The position numbers and the translations under genes were made by a program. This document shows, in pieces, positions 22,296-31,034 of a stretch of DNA of 64,000 bases. Source of the stretch: Haladaptatus cibarius D43 (GTDB taxonomy: Archaea > Halobacteriota > Halobacteria > Halobacteriales > Haladaptataceae). Position 1 is the first letter of the stretch, and every line of letters starts with the position of its first letter. The stretch is taken from positions 1,046,082-1,110,081 of the forward strand of contig NZ_JDTH01000002.1 of the NCBI RefSeq assembly GCF_000710615.1. Direction: 5' to 3'. The notes under the pieces are model-generated. The model made no database searches, was not told the DNA's origin, and saw nothing but the letters and a program-made list of their open reading frames with translations.

Positions 22296-23906
22296 TTATC
22301 CCTGCCCGACCATCCTGTCCTCGTCGTCCCACTCCTGTTCGCGGAGTTCGTACTTCTGTACCTTTCCGGTTGCCGTCGTCGGCAACTCGTCCACGAACTC
22401 GACTCGACTGACGACCTTGTAGCCAGCCATCTTCTCGCGGGTGAACTCCCGAATTTCTTCCTCCGTGATGCCCGATTCGTCGGGGTTGCCGGTCGCCGGG
22501 ATGATGAACGCCTTCGGCGTCTCGCCCCATTTGTCGCTCGGTGTCGGAATGACCGCCACGTCGCTGACGCCGCCGTGGTCGAACAGCGTGTCCTCCAACT
22601 CGATGCTGGAGATATTTTCCCCGCCGCTGATGATGATGTCCTTTTTGCGGTCTTGAATCGACACCATGCCGTGTTCGTCCACCACCGCGAGATCGCCCGT
22701 GTGATACCAGCCCTCCCGGCGGTCGTTGAACGCCTCCTCGGTCGCCTCCGGTTTCTCCCAGTAGCCTTCCATCACCTGATTGCCGCGGACAACGATTTCA
22801 CCGATCGAGGCGTCATCTCGCGCGACATCCTCGCCGTCCTCGTCCACGACGGCGACTTCGGTTCCGAGGTAGCCGATTCCCTGTCGTTTTTTCAAGGAAA
22901 ATCGTTCCGGCCCGTCGCCCAGCAGTCGTCTGGCGTCGGAGGTGGTGATGAGCGGCCCTGTCTCCGTCGCGCCGTAGACGTGTTTCAGGTACCATCCGAA
23001 CTCGTCCTCGACGGTTCTGATGGTCGCCTCCGGTGGGGCGCTTCCCGCGGTGGCAATCCTGACATCCTTTGTGCCCGTCGTTTCCGGGTCGTGTTCCTCG
23101 TCGTATTCGATGAGCAGGTTCAACACGGTCGGCGCGGCACAGAAGTACGACACGTCTTCTTCGACCAGCGCTTCGAAAATCGTCCCGGCATCGATACCGC
23201 GAGTACAGACGTGTTTCGCGCCCATCCCTGTAATCGCGTAGATGTGGCCCCAGCCGTTGACGTGGAACATCGGGAGCGTCCAGAGGTAGGTGTCGTCGTC
23301 CCGAATCTCCTGATGAATCGTGATGAGGTAGGCGTGGAGCGATTCGGTTCGGTGAGTTCGCATCACGCCCTTCGGGTCGCCCGTCGTCCCCGAGGTGTAG
23401 TTGATGGTGATGACTTCGTCCTCGTCCATTTCCGGACGCTCGTACTCCGGTTCCGTTTCCGCGATGATTTCTTCGAAATCCTCCCAGTCGCCCTCGGTTT
23501 TCGCCGCGTCGTTGCTGACGAACGTCTCCGTCGGCACTGCGCCGCGGATGTCCTCGATTCTCTCGGCGTATTCGTAATCCGCGATTATCGCGTCAACTCC
23601 GGCGTCGTTCAGGATGTACTCGAAATCGTCCGGCGTGAGCCGATAGTTCAGCGGCGTGTGAATCGCACCCAACTGCATGATTCCGTAGGCCGATTCGAGG
23701 TGGCAGTGCGTGTTCGGGTCGAGGACGGCCACCCGGTCGCCCTTTTCGATGCCGCGCTCCGCGAGCGCCGCCGAAACCCGGTCGGCGCGCTCACCGAATT
23801 CGCTGTAGGTGTAGCGCTCTCCCGTGGTCGCCACGACTGCTTCCTGGTCGCCGTAATGATTCCGCGCTCTGTCGAGAAAATCCGTTACGAGCAGTTCACG
23901 CTTCAT
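22296..23906 (-). CDS. AMP-dependent fatty acid-CoA ligase
   Basis: The 536-residue ANL-family ligase contains the P-loop YTSGTTGDPKG, the substrate region MFHVNGWG, the A8-type motif HVYGATETGP, the GWYHTGDLAVVD hinge region, and the C-terminal lysine in TTATGKVQKYELR. It should convert a fatty or aromatic acid to its CoA ester with ATP. The motif spacing resembles medium/long-chain ligases and AlkK. The ATG at 23906 (MKRELLVTDFL) is preferred because a TATA box is centred about 28 nt upstream. Earlier in-frame ATGs would lie on or before the promoter. Confidence 0.9.
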   Translation of the reverse strand: MKRELLVTDFLDRARNHYGDQEAVVATTGERYTYSEFGERADRVSAALAERGIEKGDRVAVLDPNTHCHLESAYGIMQLGAIHTPLNYRLTPDDFEYILNDAGVDAIIADYEYAERIEDIRGAVPTETFVSNDAAKTEGDWEDFEEIIAETEPEYERPEMDEDEVITINYTSGTTGDPKGVMRTHRTESLHAYLITIHQEIRDDDTYLWTLPMFHVNGWGHIYAITGMGAKHVCTRGIDAGTIFEALVEEDVSYFCAAPTVLNLLIEYDEEHDPETTGTKDVRIATAGSAPPEATIRTVEDEFGWYLKHVYGATETGPLITTSDARRLLGDGPERFSLKKRQGIGYLGTEVAVVDEDGEDVARDDASIGEIVVRGNQVMEGYWEKPEATEEAFNDRREGWYHTGDLAVVDEHGMVSIQDRKKDIIISGGENISSIELEDTLFDHGGVSDVAVIPTPSDKWGETPKAFIIPATGNPDESGITEEEIREFTREKMAGYKVVSRVEFVDELPTTATGKVQKYELREQEWDDEDRMVGQG

Positions 23907-23930
23907 ACTGAATTTTGCATCACTGTTCAT

Positions 23931-23938
23931 GATATAGG
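23931..23938 (-). promoter_or_regulatory. TATA box of the acyl-CoA ligase gene
   Basis: CCTATATC on the minus strand is centred about 28 nt upstream of ATG 23906. It decides the start, because upstream ATGs at 23930 and 24023 would precede transcription. Confidence 0.55.
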
Positions 23939-24040
23939 TTCGGGCTACGGGAACATTTGCAAGACGCGGCAAGTGGTTTTGAGAGATTTGGTTAGACTGC
24001 TTGTGACGAGATGTCAGTTGCAACTACCGACGCAGAGTCG

Positions 24041-24122
24041 CGCCTGTAAGATGTTGATACTGATTTCAGTGGAGCGACTTCTGCGGTGGTCGTCAGGCCA
24101 CCACAATCAGCGTCTTGCAGGC
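24041..24122 (+). repeat. Dispersed intergenic repeat, copy 2, with inverted ends
   Basis: The first 34 nt match the minus strand of 9820-9852. The ends CGCCTGTAAGATG (24041-24053) and CGTCTTGCAGGCG (24110-24122) are inverted copies with two differences, giving an 82-nt foldback unit. Confidence 0.5.
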
Positions 24123-24252
24123 GTGACACGGCGTTTAAATCTGTAAACGACACGCAACCCCAGAAATCAGTTTCACCGTGAGAAAAGACAGTCCCACTTC
24201 GACAGCCGACAAAAAATGAGTCCAGTCGAAATTTCCGAAATCGCGCGTTCAG

Positions 24253-26232
24253 CTACTCTTTTACTTTCTCTTGAATATCCTCGACGACTTCCGGATTCCG
24301 GAGCGTGGAGGTGTCGCCCAGTTCCTCCTCGTTGGCGATGTCCTCCAAGAGTCGGCGCATGATTTTCCCGGAACGAGTCTTCGGCAGTTCCGGCGTGAAG
24401 ACGATTTCCTCGGGGCGAGCAATCGGGCCGATTGCGTCCTCCACGCCCGCGACGATTCGGTCGTGCAGGTCGTCGCCGCCGTCGTAGCCTTCTTCGGTGA
24501 TGACGTAGCCGTACACGGCCTCGCCTTTCACGTCGTGGTGACCGCCGACGACTGCGGATTCGGCGACACCTTCGACGCCGACGATGGCCGATTCGATTTC
24601 CATCGTTCCGAGGCGGTGGCCGGAGACGTTGAGTACGTCGTCAACGCGGCCGAGAACCGTGATGTAGCCGTCCTCGTCTATCTTCGCGCCGTCTTCGGGG
24701 AAGTACACCCAGTCCGCCGGGTCGTCGCTCTCGGTGTCCGAGTACTCTGCCCAATACTCGGAGATGAATCGCTCGTCGTTGTCGTAAAGCGTCCTGAGCA
24801 TCCCCGGCCACGGCTTGTTGATGGTGAGGTATCCGGCCTTTCCGGGGTCAACTTCCTCGCCGCGCGTATCGACGACGCGAATGTCGATACCGGGAAGTGG
24901 CGGGCCAGCGGAACCGGGTTTCATCGTCCCGATGCCGGGGAGCGTGGTCACCATCATTCCGCCGGTTTCGGTCTGCCACCACGTGTCCACGATTGGGCAG
25001 TTCTCATTTCCGATGTGTTTGTAGTACCATTTCCACGCGCGTGGATTGATTGGTTCGCCGACCGTGCCGAGCAGTCGAAGCGAGGAAAGGTCGTGTCGTT
25101 CCGGATACTGACTGCCCCATTTCATGAATGCGCGAATCGCGGTTGGGGCGGTGTACAGTTGGTCTACCTCGTACTCTTCGACGATTTCCCAGAGACGGTC
25201 TTTGTCCGGGTAGTCCGGCGTCCCCTCGTACATCACGCTTGTCGTCCCGAGCGCAAGGGGGCCGTAGACGATGTACGAATGGCCGGTAATCCAACCGATG
25301 TCTGCGGAACACCAGTAGGTGTCCTCCGGTTTGATGTCCAGAACCGCCTGCGATGTCCACGCCACGTAGGACAGATAGCCCGCCGTCGTGTGTTTCACGC
25401 CTTTCGGTTGTCCGGTCGTCCCCGAGGTGTACATCAAAAAGAGCATATCTTCCGCGTCCCGCGACACGGGTTCGACTTTTGTGCCTTCGTGTTCGCTGAT
25501 GAGGTCGTCGTAGTCGAGTTCCCCGTTTTCCATCGGATGGTCGTACTCGTCGCCGAGTCGGTTGACCACGATGACGCTCTCTACGTCGTGGTTGACGCCC
25601 CCGAGTCCCTCGTCGGCCTTCTCCTTGTGCTGAAGCGGGTCGCCCCGGCGGTAGTAGCCGTCACAGGTGACGAGATGTTCGGAGTCCGCGCTGTTCATGC
25701 GAGTGGCGAGTGCGTCCGCCGAGAACCCGGCGAAGACGACGCTGTGGGGCGCGCCGATTCGGGCGCACGCCAGCATCGCAATCGGCAGTTCCGGCACCAT
25801 CGGCATGTACAGCGTGACGACGTCGTCTTCCTCGACGCCCTGTTCGCGCAGTGCCGCCGCAAACTCGTTCACTTCGCGGTGGAGGTCGCTATAGGTGTAC
25901 GTTCGCGTGTCGCCGAGTTCACCGATCCATTCGATTGCGGCCTCGTCGCCGCGGTCGGCCAGATGCCGGTCGAGGCAGTTCGCCGAGGCGTTTAGCGAAC
26001 CGCCCGTGAACCACTCGTAGAAGGGCGCGTTGCCGTCGTCCAGAACGGTGTCGTAGTCCTCGTTCCAGTCGAGCAGGTCGCCCGCTCGTTCCCAACACTC
26101 CGGCCAGTTCTCCTCGAACACCTCGTAGATTTCCTCGTCGGCGACGTTCGCCTGCGCAACGAACGATTCCGGTGGCTCGAATGATTCCGCCTCTTCGAGC
26201 CGTGCTTCGAGTTCCACGGTATCGTCTGGCAT
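24253..26232 (-). CDS. acs: Acetyl-CoA synthetase (AMP-forming)
   Basis: The 659-residue length and the full set of Acs motifs are present: FVAQANV and the N-terminal Acs domain, FYEWFTGGSLNASANCLDRH, the P-loop YTSGTTGQPKG, YWCSADIGWITGHSY, DTWWQTETGG, the GRVDDVLNVSGHR hinge, and the regulated lysine near the end in TRSGKIMRRLL. It makes acetyl-CoA from acetate, ATP and CoA in the cytoplasm, the entry step for growth on acetate. A TTTATG box lies about 34 nt upstream of the ATG. The neighbouring fatty acid ligase and methylmalonyl-CoA mutase genes fit organic acid use. Confidence 0.97.
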   Translation of the reverse strand: MPDDTVELEARLEEAESFEPPESFVAQANVADEEIYEVFEENWPECWERAGDLLDWNEDYDTVLDDGNAPFYEWFTGGSLNASANCLDRHLADRGDEAAIEWIGELGDTRTYTYSDLHREVNEFAAALREQGVEEDDVVTLYMPMVPELPIAMLACARIGAPHSVVFAGFSADALATRMNSADSEHLVTCDGYYRRGDPLQHKEKADEGLGGVNHDVESVIVVNRLGDEYDHPMENGELDYDDLISEHEGTKVEPVSRDAEDMLFLMYTSGTTGQPKGVKHTTAGYLSYVAWTSQAVLDIKPEDTYWCSADIGWITGHSYIVYGPLALGTTSVMYEGTPDYPDKDRLWEIVEEYEVDQLYTAPTAIRAFMKWGSQYPERHDLSSLRLLGTVGEPINPRAWKWYYKHIGNENCPIVDTWWQTETGGMMVTTLPGIGTMKPGSAGPPLPGIDIRVVDTRGEEVDPGKAGYLTINKPWPGMLRTLYDNDERFISEYWAEYSDTESDDPADWVYFPEDGAKIDEDGYITVLGRVDDVLNVSGHRLGTMEIESAIVGVEGVAESAVVGGHHDVKGEAVYGYVITEEGYDGGDDLHDRIVAGVEDAIGPIARPEEIVFTPELPKTRSGKIMRRLLEDIANEEELGDTSTLRNPEVVEDIQEKVKE

Positions 26233-26336
26233 ATATCCATGCTAGCATGCTGTAACGAAGGGCATAAAGATATGCTATCTTCACCGACCGGTTCGAAAAC
26301 TGACTGCCGTCTGGCGTATTTCTCTCGGATAAAATG

Positions 26337-27140
26337 TTATTGGCCATCCGGATTTGCCACATCGACACTGCTGTTTTCCCGGCCCGATTCCGTCGGTTCG
26401 ATTTCTTCTGCGACGACGATTTCGACGTTGTTCCGCAACCACGCAACCGCGGCAGAAACTTCTTCGGCATCCGTCGAAGTCACCTTGAGGCGTCCGGGTG
26501 TGTCACCCCGACCCGGATAGCTTCCGACTGCGACGTCGAATCGTTCTCGAACAGCAGAGAGCACGCTTCCGAGCGCACCCTCCGGCGCTGGCGTGTGTAT
26601 CGTCTCCGAGACGACCGCCCCGTCAAACTCGTCCGCGACGAGTTCGAACATCGCCTTCATCTCGCGCGGGATTCCGGGAAAAACGTAGACGTCCTCCACG
26701 GCACAGCCCGGTGCCCATCCGGCATCAGTGACCAGCGGTTGCCCCCCTGCCGGGAGTTCCGCGGCCTCGTCCAAATCCAGTTCGAGGTCGTATTCGTCGG
26801 TCAACTCCGGATTGTCCGCCGCGAACTGCCGGGCTTTTTCTTCGAGTCGCTCCCGGGTCTGCGCATCGACCACGGCGTTGCGGTCGAGGGCCATCGAAAC
26901 CGCGTCCATGGTCACGTCGTCCGGCGTCCCCCCGAGTCCGCCGGTGACGATTACTGCGTCGAACGTCTCGCGCCACTCGCGGACGCGGTGCGCGATAATT
27001 TCGGCCTCGTCGGGAACGGTCATGATTCGCCGCACCGACCCGCCGCGGTCGTGGATTTTCTCGGCCAACCACGCCGCGTTCGTGTTGACGGTGTCCCCCG
27101 CGAGGAGTTCGTCGCCGACGGTGAGAATAGCGACCTGCAT
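26337..27140 (-). CDS. CinA/MoaB-fold protein (competence/damage-inducible family)
   Basis: The 267-residue protein has the MoCF-biosynthesis (MoaB/MogA) fold: AILTVGDELLAGDTVNTNAAWLAEKI, the ITGGLG-type loop (VIVTGGLGGTPDDVT), and FPGIPREMKAMFE typical of CinA N-terminal domains. It lacks the C-terminal nicotinamide-nucleotide deamidase domain of bacterial CinA. In other families this fold binds molybdopterin or cleaves ADP-ribose-type nucleotides. The physiological substrate here is not known. It is a single gene downstream of the mutase gene on the same strand. Confidence 0.85.
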   Translation of the reverse strand: MQVAILTVGDELLAGDTVNTNAAWLAEKIHDRGGSVRRIMTVPDEAEIIAHRVREWRETFDAVIVTGGLGGTPDDVTMDAVSMALDRNAVVDAQTRERLEEKARQFAADNPELTDEYDLELDLDEAAELPAGGQPLVTDAGWAPGCAVEDVYVFPGIPREMKAMFELVADEFDGAVVSETIHTPAPEGALGSVLSAVRERFDVAVGSYPGRGDTPGRLKVTSTDAEEVSAAVAWLRNNVEIVVAEEIEPTESGRENSSVDVANPDGQ

Positions 27141-27236
27141 CGAAATCCGATAGTCGCTCTCTCTGTATAAATCTTTGAGGCGACTGGTCGCTCGTCCGAA
27201 AACGAAACCAATTGGTCAGTTCGACTGACTTCAGAC

Positions 27237-27264
27237 AATCGGACTGGTTCAGGCCAGTCCGATT
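27237..27264. terminator. 11-bp hairpin around the mcmA stop codon
   Basis: AATCGGACTGG (27237-27247) and CCAGTCCGATT (27254-27264) pair perfectly with the mcmA stop codon in the loop. On the plus strand it is followed by T6 like an intrinsic terminator. Confidence 0.5.
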
Positions 27265-28949
27265 TTTTCCTGATAGCTGCCGTGTTCGGCCTCGAACACG
27301 TCCATGATTTCGCCCATCGTCGCGTAGGCTTTCACCGCGGTGACGATGGCTGGCATGACGTTTTCGTCGTTCTGGATGGCGTCGTCCAGTTCGTCTAATG
27401 CGGCTTCAACTGCCTTGTCGTCGCGCTCTTCTTTGACCTCGGCGAGTCGCGCAAGTTGGCGGTCTTGGGTTTCCTCGTCAACCTTCAGAATATCGGGTTT
27501 CGTGTCCTCCTCCATGTCGTACTTGTTGACGCCGACGACGATTTCCTCGCCGTCTTCGACGCGCTCTTGGTACTCGTAGGAGGCGTCCTGAATTTCGCGA
27601 TGGAAGTAGCCGCGGTCGATGCCTTCGAGGACACCGTCGCGCACGGAGCCCTCGCCCATCTCCTTGATTTCCTCGATGTAGGCCATCGTCTTCTCCTCGA
27701 CTTCTTCGGTGAGCGATTCGACGGCGAAACTGCCGCCGAGCGGGTCGATGATGTCCGCCGCGCCGCTTTCTTCGGCGATGATTTGCTGGGTTCGGAGAGC
27801 GACACGAACCGCCTGCTCGCTCGGTAGTGCGAGCGCCTCGTCGAAGCTGTTCGTGTGGAGACTCTGGGTGCCGCCGAGGACGCCAGCGAGCGCCTGAATC
27901 GTCACACGAACGATGTTGTTCAGCGGTTGCTGAGCAGTCAACGACTGTCCCGCGGTCTGCGTGTGGAACTTGAGCTGTTTCGATTTCGGGTCGTCTGCGC
28001 CGTACCACTCGTCCATCACGGTCGAGTAGATTCGTCGGGCCGCGCGGAACTTCGCAATCTCCTCGAACAGCGAGTTGTGAGAGTTGAAGAAAAAGGACAG
28101 TTGTGGCGCGAACTCGTCAACGTCGAGGCCACGCTCCATGGCGTCCTCGACGTAGGCGAAGCCGTCCGCGAGCGTGAAGGCGAGTTCCTGTACCGCAGTC
28201 GAACCGGCCTCGCGGATGTGGTAGCCCGAAATCGAGATGGGCTTGATGTTCGGCGTCTCCTCCACCGCGAACTCCACGGTGTCGGTGACGACATCCAGCG
28301 ACGCCTGTGGCGGGACGACCCACTCTTTCTGCGCGATGAACTCCTTCAGCATGTCGTTCTGGAAGGTGCCCCGAATCTCGTCGCGGGAGACACCCTGCTG
28401 GTCGGCCAGCGCGACGTACATGGCGAAGATGACGGGCGCACTCGGATTGATGGTGAAACTGGTCGAAACCTCGTCCAAATCGATGCCGTCGAAGAGGATT
28501 TCCATGTCACGGAGGGTGTCCACCGCGACACCCTCCTTGCCGACTTCCCCGTCGGAAAGCGGGTCGTCCGAATCCTTGCCCATCAAACTCGGCATGTCGA
28601 ACGCCGTCGAGAGGCCGGTCTGCCCGTTGTCGGTGAGATAGTGGAATCGCTCGTTCGTTTCCTCCGCGGTGCCGAACCCGGCGAACTGGCGCATCGTCCA
28701 CGTCCGACCGCGGTACATCGTCGGGTAGACCCCACGCGTGTAGGGGTCTTCGCCCGGGTTGCCGAGTTCCTCGTCGTAGTCGATGTCGCCCACGTCGTCG
28801 GGGTCGTACAGTCGGTCTACTTCGAGATTAGAAACCGTCGCAAAGCGGTCTTTCCGCTCACCGAACCGCTCCAGCACGGGCGAGAGGGTGTCTTCTTCCC
28901 ATTCCTCTCTTCCCTGCTGAATTTTCTGCAGGTCGTCCTCGTCGTACAT
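27249..28949 (-). CDS. mcmA1: Methylmalonyl-CoA mutase, large (catalytic) subunit
   Basis: The 566-residue protein is the substrate-binding TIM-barrel half of the mutase. Motifs include GVYPTMYRGRTWTMRQFAGFGTAEETN, GLSTAFDMPS, EVSTSFTINPSAPV, GYHIREAGSTAVQE, FHTQTAGQSLTAQQPLNNIVR and GGTQSLHTNSFDEALALP. There is no C-terminal B12-binding domain, as usual in archaea, where a separate small subunit supplies it. That gene is not in the window. It interconverts methylmalonyl-CoA and succinyl-CoA for propionate or odd-chain breakdown. The ATG at 28949 is chosen because a CCTTAATG box is centred about 29 nt upstream, while longer in-frame extensions overlap the promoter. Confidence 0.94.
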   Translation of the reverse strand: MYDEDDLQKIQQGREEWEEDTLSPVLERFGERKDRFATVSNLEVDRLYDPDDVGDIDYDEELGNPGEDPYTRGVYPTMYRGRTWTMRQFAGFGTAEETNERFHYLTDNGQTGLSTAFDMPSLMGKDSDDPLSDGEVGKEGVAVDTLRDMEILFDGIDLDEVSTSFTINPSAPVIFAMYVALADQQGVSRDEIRGTFQNDMLKEFIAQKEWVVPPQASLDVVTDTVEFAVEETPNIKPISISGYHIREAGSTAVQELAFTLADGFAYVEDAMERGLDVDEFAPQLSFFFNSHNSLFEEIAKFRAARRIYSTVMDEWYGADDPKSKQLKFHTQTAGQSLTAQQPLNNIVRVTIQALAGVLGGTQSLHTNSFDEALALPSEQAVRVALRTQQIIAEESGAADIIDPLGGSFAVESLTEEVEEKTMAYIEEIKEMGEGSVRDGVLEGIDRGYFHREIQDASYEYQERVEDGEEIVVGVNKYDMEEDTKPDILKVDEETQDRQLARLAEVKEERDDKAVEAALDELDDAIQNDENVMPAIVTAVKAYATMGEIMDVFEAEHGSYQEKIGLA

Positions 28950-28994
28950 GTCCGTATTTTCTTCCGGGCAATCCATTAAGGATTCGGTGACGGG

Positions 28995-29162
28995 TTGGGG
29001 AGGGGACAGTATGACTATCCAAGACAGTGCGCCCAAATTTTCCATTATGCTGGAATCGTTGGAACCGGAAGCCAAGCGAACAGCAATTTCTGGTTGCTGG
29101 GGGGTGCAATTCTCGGATTTATGTTCTTAGCAGGTCTGTACGGCCTCTTCTTTCAAGACTAA
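28995..29162 (+). CDS. Possible small single-helix membrane protein
   Basis: A 55-codon frame with only a TTG start ends in a convincing membrane helix, NFWLLGGAILGFMFLAGLYGLFFQD. The segment before the helix is polar and short. The helix is clear, but the start and expression are not: no promoter or ATG supports it. It may begin further inside, or be the remnant of a small membrane gene. Confidence 0.3.
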   Translation: MGRGQYDYPRQCAQIFHYAGIVGTGSQANSNFWLLGGAILGFMFLAGLYGLFFQD

Positions 29163-29189
29163 ACGCCACTCTCCCACGCATTCTCTTTC

Positions 29190-29630
29190 TCACCCGAGAA
29201 CCGACACGGAAACGCGATGTGCCCCATCGACCGTCTCAATTTCGACCATCTCCACGATATGCTCCCGAACTCCCTCGCGCCACGCCGACACCGCCGCAGT
29301 GTGGCGCTCGTGGTGGGCTTCCACGTCGTACTCGTCCGTGGCGTCGGTCGCAGTTGGGTCGGTGTCATCGACCTGCGGATATGGCGGCACCTCGGCAGTG
29401 ACGAACTTCCGCGGCGGGATTCGAATCGGGCCGGAGCCACCACGTCCATCGTCGGCCGGTTCCGTAGCCTGCACGACGTGGAGTCGGGCACGCACCCGTC
29501 CAGCGAACGGGGCCGTGATTCGAAGCACCGTCTCTCGCCCGCGTTCCGTGGCTTCGAGCGCGGTCACAACGTCGTCCGCGTGAACCACGACGACGCGGAT
29601 GGCCGTCGGGTCGTCGCTCTCGCCGGGCAT
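29190..29630 (-). CDS. Conserved-looking haloarchaeal protein of unknown function
   Basis: The 146-residue acidic protein begins MPGESDDPTAIRVVVVHADDVVTALEATERGRETVLRITAPF, a beta-rich domain with many Val and Asp. It has a central segment RIPPRKFVTAEVPPYPQVDDTDPTATD and a C-terminal helix-strand part WREGVREHIVEMVEIET. It has no membrane segment, cysteine or catalytic motif. Codon use and acidity are typical of a genuine gene. A DNA/RNA-associated role is not visible, and the family is not recognised with certainty. Confidence 0.6.
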   Translation of the reverse strand: MPGESDDPTAIRVVVVHADDVVTALEATERGRETVLRITAPFAGRVRARLHVVQATEPADDGRGGSGPIRIPPRKFVTAEVPPYPQVDDTDPTATDATDEYDVEAHHERHTAAVSAWREGVREHIVEMVEIETVDGAHRVSVSVLG

Positions 29631-29785
29631 GGGTTTCGGTGAGTGGCCGAGCGAATTGTAGGTGTCGGTGGGCGATAGAGGGAATTGGCGAGTTCGATGA
29701 ATGATTGGCGAGTGCGGCGAATCTGCTCACTGCGAAACGAACAATCACCACAAAGCGTTTACTCTACTGAATAAAATCCCGACTG

Positions 29786-30052
29786 ATGAGCGCAAAATCG
29801 AAATTCCTCGCCGTTTTTAGCTACATTTCGTTAGCCATCGGTGGTCTCTTCGGACTTCTCGGAAATCGATTTCTCGCGGAAGCCCTCTTTTGGCCGTCCG
29901 CCCCGATTGGTGCCTCTGTCCCTGCCCTTATCTCTACCTTCGGGATTGCAACTCTCGTGCTTGGTGTGGATCTGATGGTTCGCCACACGCTGAGAAATCC
30001 TTACAGCTATGGTGCCAGTGACACGGTTCGGAACAAGTGGAAGCAGTGGTGA
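29786..30052 (+). CDS. Small two-helix membrane protein
   Basis: The 88-residue protein has two membrane spans, about residues 7-33 and 43-63, separated by a short PSAPIGASV turn. A polar C-terminus with RHTLRNPYSYG and NKWKQW follows. It has an N-terminal ATG and a T-rich upstream region. No motif or family was recognised. It stands alone between two leftward genes. Confidence 0.5.
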   Translation: MSAKSKFLAVFSYISLAIGGLFGLLGNRFLAEALFWPSAPIGASVPALISTFGIATLVLGVDLMVRHTLRNPYSYGASDTVRNKWKQW

Positions 30053-30093
30053 AACGAGAATCGATAGAGAGAAAAGCAGAATCGAAGAGAAGC

Positions 30094-30948
30094 CTACTGC
30101 AATCGCTTCGTCGTCTCGACTAGTGGATGGCGGGCGTAATCGACCACCTGAATGTCGTCGATGGTTTCGAGGCCTTCCTTTTCCGCCGTCTTCTCCATGC
30201 CGAGTTCGAGATGGTGGTCGGTAACGATGATGTAGGCGTCCATCTCCTCGATGTCGAGGCGATCTGCGGCCTTCGCGCGATGGTGGCCATCCGCTAGCAG
30301 GAGGGTGTGGCCGTTTTCGATGACGACGAGGGGTTCGGCCAGTCCGCGCTCCATTTCGTACACGCGGCCCTCCAATTCGTCGGCGTAGACTTTTCCTTGA
30401 GTCGGCACGAGGTTGGCGAGCGGGATTTTCCGGCGGCGTTGGGAAACTTCGGTGTCGTGAATGGATTCGAGCGTCCGCATTAATTTGCCGACCTTCTCCG
30501 GCGTGACGCGCTCGATTTGGCTCCGAATGACGTCCGTGTTGCTGATGATGCCGACAAGGTTGCCCGCGTCGTCCACCACTGGAAGTTTCTGAATCCCGGA
30601 GCGGAGGATGACGCGCGCGGCGTCGTTTACGTCCATGTCGGGATGGGCGACGATGAGTTCCTGGCTCATCACCTTGAAAATCGGTTCGGGGTCGTCCGCG
30701 AGCAGGAGGTCGCGCGCGCTGACGAACCCTTCGACCCGCCGCCCGTCGCACACCGGAAATCCGTTGTGACCGTCGCTTTCGGCGATTCGTCGGGCGACCG
30801 ATTCGACGGTCGCATCGGGAGAGACGGTCGCTACGTCGCGCGTCATGTAATCTTTGACTTTCGCTTTGATTCCCTCCGTTCCGCCGTCAGAAATGAAACG
30901 AACGGTAGGTGGCGACTGGCGACCGTTTTCCTCCTCGGCCTCGTCCAT
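30094..30948 (-). CDS. CBS-pair plus ParB/Srx-domain protein, SerK-like
   Basis: The 284-residue protein starts at ATG 30948 (MDEAEEENG). Residues 30-90 and 93-150 are a CBS pair (MTRDVATVSPDATVESVA; IQKLPVVDDAGNLVGIIS). Residues 165-284 form a ParB/Srx domain with LANLVPTQGKVYADELE and the active-site type motif LADGHHRAKAAD (DGHHR, 220-224). The ADP-dependent L-serine kinase SerK of Thermococcales has this ParB-type fold and motif. Annotation as a chromosome-partition protein is therefore likely wrong. Small-molecule kinase activity controlled by adenine nucleotides through the CBS pair is a better guess. Confidence 0.7.
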   Translation of the reverse strand: MDEAEEENGRQSPPTVRFISDGGTEGIKAKVKDYMTRDVATVSPDATVESVARRIAESDGHNGFPVCDGRRVEGFVSARDLLLADDPEPIFKVMSQELIVAHPDMDVNDAARVILRSGIQKLPVVDDAGNLVGIISNTDVIRSQIERVTPEKVGKLMRTLESIHDTEVSQRRRKIPLANLVPTQGKVYADELEGRVYEMERGLAEPLVVIENGHTLLLADGHHRAKAADRLDIEEMDAYIIVTDHHLELGMEKTAEKEGLETIDDIQVVDYARHPLVETTKRLQ

Positions 30949-31034
30949 GCAGAGTACCCACGCTGTGCCAAGCAAAAAACTTCCCGACCGTTTCTGCTAA
31001 CGCCAACTGCTGACGGACGCCGAACTGTACCTCC

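Larger units (their letters stand above)
23907..24252. other. Spacer with TATA box and structured repeat
   Basis: It holds the promoter of the ligase at 23931-23938 and, at 24041-24122, a copy of a dispersed repeat with inverted ends. No gene is supported. Confidence 0.4.
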
